This document shows positions 5,917-10,273 of a DNA stretch of 10,273 nucleotides, piece after piece; position 1 is the stretch's first letter; each line of letters begins with the position of its first letter. This stretch comes from CAYJSJ01 sp964373065 (GTDB taxonomy: Bacteria; Patescibacteriota; Gracilibacteria; Peribacterales; Peribacteraceae): the NCBI GenBank assembly GCA_964373065.1, contig CAYJSJ010000028.1, positions 1-10,273 of the forward strand, written 5' to 3'. The notes beneath the pieces were generated by a model. The model did no database searches. It saw only the letters and a list, made by a program, of their open reading frames with translations, and was not told where the DNA came from. The translations under genes and the position numbers were made by a program.

Positions 5917-6596
5917 ATGATCGGTTTCTTCTTCGGGGTTCCCGTACTTCGAGGATAGCCAGCGGGCGTACTGCCTGTTTTTTCAAAGAAGAGCAGTTGC
6001 CGCCTGCCATAGGGCTCCGGAAGTGTGTAGGTGTATTGCCCGGCAAGCCGGCAACGCAATACTTCTTTTGCCTTCAGCGATGCATTGATCTCTGACTCTA
6101 TGTTCATGCTCTTCCATGCGATCACATGCCCTCCCACCTTCGCAAATGGGATGCAGAGCTCCAAGAGGACATTCAGAGGCGCGAGTGCGCGGGCAAGGAC
6201 AGCATCAAATTTCTGTCGGCATTTTTGGTCTTGCCCAAGTTCCTCCGCTCTGCCATTGATCAGTTTCGTGTTTTTCATCGTGAGTGCATCGGTCATTCTT
6301 CCGACCGCGTCGAGCTTCTTTCGGGTGGCATCGAGCCCGAAGAAGCGGCAATCTGGCTTACAGATCGCCAGCGGCAGGAGCGGGAAGCCGCCGCCTGTCC
6401 CCACCTCGAGGATGGCACCTCCATCGGGAAAGCACGCAGAGGCTCGAGGAGCCTCCAAAGCGGCGAGCGAATCGAGAATGTTGCCGACCCAGACAGACTC
6501 TTCGTCGCGGAACGCAGAGAGATTGATCTTCGTATTTTCTTGCAGGAAAACCCGCGCAAGCTCTTTCAGCTTCTCCTCTTGTTGATGTGTCATCAT
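5913..6596 (-). CDS. rsmG: 16S rRNA (guanine527-N7)-methyltransferase RsmG
   Basis: RsmG (GidB) makes m7G527 in 16S rRNA with SAM; its loss is known to give low-level streptomycin resistance in other bacteria. The 227-residue product has the SAM-binding LEVGTGGGFP (63-72) and the acidic strand end FGLDATRKKLDAV. It also has the characteristic ARALAPLNVLLELCIPFAKV segment (about 135-154) and WKS in place of the usual AxKG region. The usual RHxxDSL motif reads GNILDSL here. The C-terminal ~12 residues (TGTPKKKPII) are basic and partly encoded by sequence next to the repeat. Two adjacent ATGs (6596, 6593) are possible starts; CATACT lies 7 nt before the first, and an AGAG could weakly support the second. 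It is divergent from pyrE. Confidence 0.93.
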   Translation of the reverse strand: MMTHQQEEKLKELARVFLQENTKINLSAFRDEESVWVGNILDSLAALEAPRASACFPDGGAILEVGTGGGFPLLPLAICKPDCRFFGLDATRKKLDAVGRMTDALTMKNTKLINGRAEELGQDQKCRQKFDAVLARALAPLNVLLELCIPFAKVGGHVIAWKSMNIESEINASLKAKEVLRCRLAGQYTYTLPEPYGRRQLLFFEKTGSTPAGYPRSTGTPKKKPII

Positions 6597-6603
6597 CTCT
6601 GGC

Positions 6604-6631
6604 AGTATGCATATACTTCGTGAATTTTCAA
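6604..6631 (-). promoter_or_regulatory. Putative rsmG promoter, leaderless type
   Basis: On the minus strand TTGAAA (6631-6626), a 16-nt spacer and CATACT (6609-6604), then 7 nt to the ATG at 6596. The -35 box includes the first bases of the heptamer array, whose every unit offers a TTGAAG-type sequence on this strand. Confidence 0.4.
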
Positions 6632-6684
6632 TCTTCAATCTTCAATCTTCAATCTCCAATCTTCAATCTTCAATCTTCAATCTC
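6629..6684 (+). repeat. Tandem heptamer array (left of gap), 8 units
   Basis: Eight perfect-period units, CAATCTT or CAATCTC (units 4 and 8 end in C), followed by TATGCC (6685-6690) just before the N run. The last seven units plus TATGCC are identical to 6791-6845. Confidence 0.9.
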
Positions 6685-6690
6685 TATGCC

Positions 6691-6790
6691 NNNNNNNNNN
6701 NNNNNNNNNNNNNNNNNNNNNNNNNNNNNNNNNNNNNNNNNNNNNNNNNNNNNNNNNNNNNNNNNNNNNNNNNNNNNNNNNNNNNNNNNN
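6691..6790. other. Assembly gap of exactly 100 N
   Basis: A round-number N run, the usual placeholder for a gap of unknown size. Identical 55-bp sequence on both sides (6636-6690 and 6791-6845) suggests that the two contig ends overlap. Confidence 0.98.
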
Positions 6791-6839
6791 CAATCTTCAA
6801 TCTTCAATCTCCAATCTTCAATCTTCAATCTTCAATCTC
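6791..6839 (+). repeat. Tandem heptamer array (right of gap), 7 units
   Basis: Seven CAATCTT/CAATCTC units reaching to one base before the pyrE start codon. Identical in order to the last seven units of the left array. Confidence 0.9.
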
Positions 6840-6840
6840 T

Positions 6841-7473
6841 ATGCCGCACGGAAAGCGCATCGCAGAATTACTCATCGACATCGGAGCGGTGAAGCTCAGT
6901 ATTGATCCGCCGTTTACGTGGACGAGCGGTATCAAATCGCCGATCTACTGCGATAACCGCATGATCTACAGTCACCCGGAGGCTCGGGGTATCGTCGTAG
7001 ATGCTCTGTGCGAACGTATCCGAGCACTGCATATAGAACCAGATTGCATCGCCGGTACTGCTACTGCCGCAATCGGATGGGCGGCGCTGGTGGCAGACAG
7101 ACTGAAACTTCCGTTCGTGTACGTCCGTTCCAAGGCGAAAGAGCACGGCGCAAAAAAGCGCATAGAAGGCGATCTGAAACCGGGGCTCGATGTTGTCGTC
7201 GTGGAAGACCTCATCTCTACCGGAGGAAGCTCAGTCGGAACAGTCGAAGCGCTGCGCCAAGAGGGGGGAGCGACCGTGAGTGATATCGTCGCGATCTTTA
7301 CCTACGAACTTTTGGCGTCGAAGGAAAAGGCGCAGGAAGCGCGTGTGAAACTGCACCCCGTTACGACGCTCGGTACTCTTCTGGATGTAGCACTCGAGCA
7401 GGGAAGACTGACCGTACATGATTGCAAAAGTATCGGCTCCTTCTCCAGAAGCCCTCAGGAATGGGGAAAATAG
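6841..7473 (+). CDS. pyrE: Orotate phosphoribosyltransferase
   Basis: PyrE joins orotate to PRPP to give OMP, the fifth step of pyrimidine synthesis. The 210-residue product has TSGIKSPIYCDNR (28-40) near the N terminus and the mobile catalytic loop with RSKAKEHGAKKRIEG (96-110). The PRPP-binding motif VVVEDLISTGGSS (119-131) follows. Length is normal for the family. The ATG at 6841 is the natural start: the frame remains open leftwards through the repeats and the N run, but that sequence is low-complexity and lies before the conserved N terminus. No Shine-Dalgarno sequence is present, because the heptamer array runs to within one base of the ATG. The gene is divergent from rsmG and ends just before an orphan promoter. 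Confidence 0.96.
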   Translation: MPHGKRIAELLIDIGAVKLSIDPPFTWTSGIKSPIYCDNRMIYSHPEARGIVVDALCERIRALHIEPDCIAGTATAAIGWAALVADRLKLPFVYVRSKAKEHGAKKRIEGDLKPGLDVVVVEDLISTGGSSVGTVEALRQEGGATVSDIVAIFTYELLASKEKAQEARVKLHPVTTLGTLLDVALEQGRLTVHDCKSIGSFSRSPQEWGK

Positions 7474-7478
7474 TGGTA

Positions 7479-7507
7479 TTGATATAAATCAAAAATTATG
7501 ATATGAT
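7479..7507 (+). promoter_or_regulatory. Strong sigma70-type promoter between pyrE and pheS
   Basis: TTGATA (7479-7484), a 17-nt AT-rich spacer and TATGAT (7502-7507), five of six consensus bases in each box. It points at a 22-codon frame starting 12 nt downstream and then into the convergent pheS gene. Confidence 0.6.
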
Positions 7508-7518
7508 AGTAAGCGAAC

Positions 7519-7587
7519 ATGGCAACACCAATAGAAATCACACCGCCGGCGATGCCCGTACAAGTCAGCCCTCCAATTGAGAGGTAA
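7519..7587 (+). CDS. 22-residue proline-rich small ORF behind a strong promoter
   Basis: The frame encodes a 22-residue peptide beginning MATPIEITPPAMPVQ, ending in IER before TAA. The ATG is 11 nt after the -10 box, so the transcript would have a leader of about 5 nt. The stop lies 3 bp from the pheS stop on the other strand. It could be a real small protein, the leftover start of a truncated gene, or an incidental frame in a small RNA or antisense transcript of pheS. Only its position behind the promoter supports it. Confidence 0.35.
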   Translation: MATPIEITPPAMPVQVSPPIER

Positions 7588-7590
7588 GCG

Positions 7591-8574
7591 TTAGAATTGC
7601 CGTAAAAATCTCAGATCACCCTCATAAAAGAGGCGAAGGTCGGGAATGCGCTCTTTTAGCATAATCATGCGTTCAACACCAAAGCCGAAAGCAAACCCTT
7701 GCCATTGTTTTGGATCAATGTCGACGTTCCTGAGGACATTTTGGTGCACCATGCCGCAGCCGGCAATTTCGAGCCACGAGCCTTCGCGGCTTTCTTGAGG
7801 ATCGCCACGCCAACGCATATCGATCTCCAGCCCCGGTTCAACAAACGGGAAGTACCCTGTGCGGAAGCGAAAGGTGGCATCTGGATCTATAAGCTCGCGC
7901 ACCGCCTGAATCATGACCGCCTTCATGTTGGCAAGGGAGACATCTTTCCCGATCATGAGTCCTTCAAACTGGTGAAACATGGGGGAGTGCGTTGCATCGG
8001 CATCTTTGCGGTACACCTTGCCGGGACAGATCATGCGGAAAGGGGGAGGGTGGTTTTGCATGTAGCGAATCTGCACGGGTGATGTCTGGGTACGGAGCAC
8101 GGTGTTTTTTACGTTGTTGATCCAGAACGTGTCTTGGGTGTCGCGCGCCGGATGATCTGCGGGGACGTTGAGCGCATTGAAATTCATATCCTCACTTTCT
8201 ATTTCTGGGCCGGTGGCAACCTCAAAACCCATGCGTCCAAAGACTTCCTCCACCGAGCGTATGAATTCCGGAATCGGGTGGAGATGCCCACGCTCCTTCT
8301 TCGGGAGTTCCAATGTAACGTCCATCGCTTCGTCGCAGGAGGCACTGCCGATCTCTTTTAGCCGCTGAGACAGCAACTCTGTCAGTTTCTTTTTCCAAAT
8401 ATTGAGCTCTTTTGCGGCTTCCTTTTTCTCGGTTGCCGGTAAGTTTTTCAGTGCTGTGAGCGCTTGCGTTATGCGCCCCTCCTTCCTCCCGAAGAGTGCG
8501 TGGTCTAAGGCATCAAGCTCCGCAGGCGACGCCGCAGAGGATATTTTTTTCTCGTAGGAAGACCAGTCGGACAT
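7591..8574 (-). CDS. pheS: Phenylalanine-tRNA ligase alpha subunit
   Basis: PheS carries the catalytic core of the (alpha-beta)2 phenylalanyl-tRNA synthetase. From the ATG at 8574 the product is 327 residues. It has an N-terminal coiled-coil arm (about 1-90, rich in Lys/Glu), class II motif 1 around GHLHPIPEFI (about 96-105), motif 2 FRMICPGKVYRKD (179-191) with THSPMFHQFEG after it, and the phenylalanine-pocket region YFPFVEPG. Motif 3 GFGVERMIM (297-305) lies near the end. All are intact. An upstream TTG at 8631 would overlap the preceding gene and add non-conserved residues, so it is rejected. TACAGT lies 6 nt before the ATG. pheT, usually next, is not in this window; the downstream neighbour is convergent. 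It is last in the purE-led run. Confidence 0.95.
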   Translation of the reverse strand: MSDWSSYEKKISSAASPAELDALDHALFGRKEGRITQALTALKNLPATEKKEAAKELNIWKKKLTELLSQRLKEIGSASCDEAMDVTLELPKKERGHLHPIPEFIRSVEEVFGRMGFEVATGPEIESEDMNFNALNVPADHPARDTQDTFWINNVKNTVLRTQTSPVQIRYMQNHPPPFRMICPGKVYRKDADATHSPMFHQFEGLMIGKDVSLANMKAVMIQAVRELIDPDATFRFRTGYFPFVEPGLEIDMRWRGDPQESREGSWLEIAGCGMVHQNVLRNVDIDPKQWQGFAFGFGVERMIMLKERIPDLRLFYEGDLRFLRQF

Positions 8575-8599
8575 AGACCTACTGTACCTTCCTTCCCTC

Positions 8600-8962
8600 T
8601 TAGTGTTCCAGTGCCAATTCCAGGAGGACAAACACCCCGTAAATCATCACCATAACCCACCATTGGAGAAGCTGCAGTACGAGAAACAGGAGCACGATCG
8701 TTGTTGCAATGCCGAGGAAAACCCCTTGCCGTAGCGCAATAGAGGTCAGTTTTCCCGTGTCCCACGTGTGGTGCGGAACGTTTTTCCAGAGGGCTATGAA
8801 GAGGAGTGTCGCGACCGTGCTCACGCTCAAAAGCACACTCCCAAGGAGGGCAAGCACCGCTTGCAGAGGGGCGAGCAGGGGACTGACGCGGAAGAGGACG
8901 ATCAGGAGCGATGTCGTAGAAAGGAGAGAAGCCAAGGAGATGCCGAAGACTAAGGTATTCAT
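8600..8962 (-). CDS. Small multi-spanning membrane protein, unknown function
   Basis: The 120-residue product is almost entirely hydrophobic, with segments at about 3-26, 30-59, 74-97 and 98-117, and a short polar stretch KNVPHHTWDTGK (60-71) between the second and third. It probably forms four helices. I recognise no family. Its ATG lies 11 nt after the uracil-DNA glycosylase stop and its stop lies 25 nt before the pheS ATG, so it is probably co-transcribed with them. No Shine-Dalgarno sequence is evident. Confidence 0.75.
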   Translation of the reverse strand: MNTLVFGISLASLLSTTSLLIVLFRVSPLLAPLQAVLALLGSVLLSVSTVATLLFIALWKNVPHHTWDTGKLTSIALRQGVFLGIATTIVLLFLVLQLLQWWVMVMIYGVFVLLELALEH

Positions 8963-8973
8963 GTATAAAAAAT

Positions 8974-9546
8974 TTATTCAATAGGTGGGTGAATACCGCG
9001 TTCGAAGAGATGTGCTTTCAATTTGGCAAAATCATCGACCAGCGCTTGCCGCAGGTTGCCGTTATGGAGTGCTGCTGCAGGGTGGTAGATGGGGAAGATC
9101 GTGATGTCATCGGTGAGTTTTTGCGCTGTGCCGTGTGCTCTGGAAATACTGAGACTGGGGTAAAAGTGTCCGAGGCTGTGCCTGCCGAGCGGCACGATCA
9201 CCTTGGGTTGAATGAGGGCAATCTCGAGCATGAGCCATGGCATGCACTCGGCCTTTTCCTCCGGTGTCGGATCCCTATTCTCCGGCGGCCGGTACTTCAC
9301 GACGTTGCTTATGTAGGCCTGCGACCGGTTCCACCCGATCGTTGCGATGAGTTCATCGAGGAATTTTCCCGCAGCTCCCACAAATGGGCGTCCGAGTTCG
9401 TCTTCCTTTTGCCCAGGAGCTTCGCCGATGAACATGAGATCCGCGTGGGGATTACCTTCGCCGAGCACGGCGTTACTCTGCTTACTGAGCGCGCATCCTT
9501 CCCATTCTTTCAGTTTTTCTTGGAGCAGCGGAAGTGTGAGTTCTAT
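8974..9546 (-). CDS. Family 4-like uracil-DNA glycosylase with unclear start
   Basis: The product removes uracil from DNA in base-excision repair. It shows VLGEGNP, the catalytic GEAPGQKED followed by GRPFVGAAG, NVVKYRPPENRDP, LIQPKVIVPLG and the HP motif (His155 when counted from 9546). Similarity to family 4 enzymes begins upstream of the nearest ordinary start, GTG at 9468: the frame there reads LLQEKLKEWEGCALSKQ, matching the usual N-terminal helix and Cys region. No ATG, GTG or TTG lies between that point and the in-frame purE stop (9571-9573). An ATA at 9546 is used here as a placeholder start. Two of the four iron-sulfur ligands are missing: the first Cys of CxxC is Trp15, and the Cys of KCRPP is Tyr85. 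Cys18 and Cys101 remain. Function is clear; cluster binding and start are not. Confidence 0.85.
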   Translation of the reverse strand: MELTLPLLQEKLKEWEGCALSKQSNAVLGEGNPHADLMFIGEAPGQKEDELGRPFVGAAGKFLDELIATIGWNRSQAYISNVVKYRPPENRDPTPEEKAECMPWLMLEIALIQPKVIVPLGRHSLGHFYPSLSISRAHGTAQKLTDDITIFPIYHPAAALHNGNLRQALVDDFAKLKAHLFERGIHPPIE

Positions 9547-9570
9547 GAGAGTAGGGGGTAGAGAGACGGA

Positions 9571-10020
9571 CTAATATTGAGCTTTCACCGCCTTGATCCG
9601 TTCCTCCACCAATTTCTTTACCTTCGGATCGGATTCTCCAAAAATCTTTGCAGCCGCGAGTGCGGCATTCTTATAATTGAGCACGGTCATCACGGGAACA
9701 TCCGAAGGCATCCGCAGGTTGGAATGAATATCCACCATGTATTCCTCCAGGCTCTGAGCTGGCGGGCAATTGATGACAGGGTGAAAGGAGCTCCCGGCAA
9801 CCACTCCGCCGAGCCCGTTACTCATGCCGACGACCGTGATGATGACTTGGGGCTCCGGATCGGCATTCAATTGTTCGATGATTTCAATCACTTTCTCCGG
9901 TACTTTATGCGCTGAGGCAACGATAATTTCTGAAGGAATCGTAAAATTCTTCAGGACGCCTGCGATCTTCTCTGCGTATTCCGTATCGGTCTTGGAGCCG
10001 AGGAGAAAGGTGACTTTCAT
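9571..10020 (-). CDS. purE: AIR carboxylase, class II PurE
   Basis: This enzyme makes CAIR from AIR. The 149-residue product has the phosphate-binding LLGSKTDTEYAEKI (6-19), SAHKVP (36-41), the central GMSNGLGGVVAGSSFHPVINCPP (65-87, given as key motif SNGLG at 67-71) and NLRMPSDVPVMTV (101-113). SAHK and SNGLG resemble the C-terminal domain of animal PAICS and class II PurE of Treponema. Class I PurE has SAHRTP and GGAAHLPG instead. Class II enzymes carboxylate AIR directly with CO2, without PurK and N5-CAIR. Length fits. The ATG at 10020 has TACAAT 6 nt upstream and a TTGGCG -35 box, indicating a leaderless mRNA. It heads a minus-strand run with the glycosylase, a membrane protein and pheS. 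Confidence 0.93.
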   Translation of the reverse strand: MKVTFLLGSKTDTEYAEKIAGVLKNFTIPSEIIVASAHKVPEKVIEIIEQLNADPEPQVIITVVGMSNGLGGVVAGSSFHPVINCPPAQSLEEYMVDIHSNLRMPSDVPVMTVLNYKNAALAAAKIFGESDPKVKKLVEERIKAVKAQY

Positions 10021-10026
10021 GTGTTT

Positions 10027-10054
10027 ATTGTAGCGGATAAGATTGTTTCGCCAA
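10027..10054 (-). promoter_or_regulatory. purE promoter, leaderless type
   Basis: On the minus strand TTGGCG (10054-10049), a 16-nt spacer and TACAAT (10032-10027), then 6 nt to the ATG. Transcription would start at the A of the start codon. Confidence 0.5.
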
Positions 10055-10105
10055 GAGGGGAGTGATACCCTTTTTCAGCTCTTTTGCATACCGCAACCGA
10101 TTTCA

Positions 10106-10121
10106 CGTGCGCTCGTAGCTC
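10106..10121 (+). repeat. Duplicated 5-prime end of tRNA-Arg (direct repeat)
   Basis: The 16 bp CGTGCGCTCGTAGCTC are identical to 10193-10208, which holds tRNA-Arg bases 1-13 plus three bases upstream. The copy runs directly into the palindromic element. Confidence 0.8.
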
Positions 10122-10192
10122 CCGCCTCCGGCGGGCAGGCCAGCCTTTCCAACCCATGCTGCCATACGAGCTCACACATTGTTCCAATTACT
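10122..10192 (+). repeat. 71-nt palindromic element upstream of tRNA-Arg
   Basis: This is a relative of the element at 123-203, in the same orientation relative to its tRNA. It starts CCGCCTCCGGCGGGCAGGC, which equals the other copy with its 11-nt loop segment (ACGCTAAAGCT) removed. A CCAACCCAT block and a tail ACATTGTTCCAATTACT follow and align with the other copy. Adding back the 11 nt gives 82 nt against 81. It lies between the two 16-bp direct repeats. Confidence 0.7.
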
Positions 10193-10195
10193 CGT

Positions 10196-10273
10196 GCGCT
10201 CGTAGCTCAGCCTGGATAGAGCATCAGCTTGCGGAGCTGGGGGCCGCAGGTTCAAATCCTGCCGGGCGCACCA
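10196..10273 (+). tRNA. tRNA-Arg (anticodon GCG), CCA encoded
   Basis: A full cloverleaf: acceptor GCGCTCG/CGGGCGC (one G-T pair), D stem GCTC/GAGC, anticodon stem TCAGC/GCTGG with loop TTGCGGA (anticodon GCG at 10231-10233), T stem GCAGG/CCTGC with loop TTCAAAT, discriminator A and encoded CCA at the window end. It reads CGC and CGU. Most bacteria use an ACG (inosine) tRNA for these codons. Confidence 0.95.

Noticed and set aside
6629..6839. CRISPR array
   Set aside because: Units are 7 bp and contiguous with no spacers, and no cas gene is present.
6607..6840. N-terminal extension of PyrE through the repeats and the N run
   Set aside because: Low-complexity FNLQSSIFNLQ-type translation of the repeats and an unknown-sequence gap; the conserved start is at 6841.
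8505..8981. A 158-codon minus-strand frame overlapping the small membrane protein and the start of pheS
   Set aside because: It is out of frame with both neighbours and lacks any motif; the membrane-protein frame has coherent hydrophobic segments.
9547..9573. PurE-glycosylase fusion by stop readthrough as the main annotation
   Set aside because: The TAG is in frame with both, but PurE has normal length and no recoding signal was seen; kept only as one option in the findings.
10061..10075. Terminator GGG...CCC followed by TTTTT between purE and tRNA-Arg
   Set aside because: The stem is only about 3 bp and no plus-strand gene precedes it.

Overview
The window looks like part of a metagenome-assembled bacterial scaffold: it contains a run of exactly 100 N (6691-6790), moderate GC content and short intergenic spaces. 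The genetic code appears standard, since TGA is used as a stop at the ends of the first lipoprotein, purM, rsmG and nuc, which argues against the UGA-recoding Gracilibacteria/SR1. Several genes have a -10-like box 6-7 nt before the start codon and no Shine-Dalgarno sequence, and several gene starts are preceded by short tandem repeats. Together with a small-genome style of organisation, this suggests a Patescibacteria/CPR lineage with purine and pyrimidine synthesis genes (Peribacteria/Peregrinibacteria-like). That placement is an inference; no marker here fixes it.

Layout. 1-213: tRNA-Gln(CUG) on the minus strand, with an ~81-nt palindromic element next to its 5-prime end. 311-1300: a cysteine-containing lipoprotein (+). 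1316-3713: minus-strand run purM, a Tat-type putative lipoprotein, and a staphylococcal-nuclease-like exported nuclease. 3802-4347: a four-helix membrane protein (+) with a charged tail, convergent with 4352-5134, an FtsE-like ABC ATPase (-). Upstream of that on the same strand are rlmE (23S rRNA 2-prime-O-methyltransferase) and rsmG (16S rRNA m7G527 methyltransferase). pyrE is divergent from rsmG across a heptamer-repeat region that holds the assembly gap. After pyrE a good sigma70-type promoter drives only a 22-codon reading frame. 7591-10020: minus-strand run purE (class II type), family 4-like uracil-DNA glycosylase, small membrane protein, pheS. The window ends with tRNA-Arg(GCG) (+).

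Function. PurM makes AIR, and the class II PurE would carboxylate it directly with CO2, so PurK should not be needed for this step. PyrE makes OMP for pyrimidine synthesis. RsmG and RlmE modify the two ribosomal subunits; PheS and the two tRNAs belong to translation. ftsE and pheS stand without their usual partners ftsX and pheT in this window.

The most unusual feature is a pair of related elements, 81 and 71 nt long, each sitting directly upstream of a tRNA gene in the same orientation as that tRNA. Each is bounded by a direct repeat that duplicates the tRNA's own 5-prime end (10 bp for Gln, 16 bp for Arg). The 71-nt copy differs from the 81-nt copy mainly by loss of the 11-nt hairpin loop. 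This looks like a small element that inserts into tRNA 5-prime ends and leaves an intact tRNA downstream.
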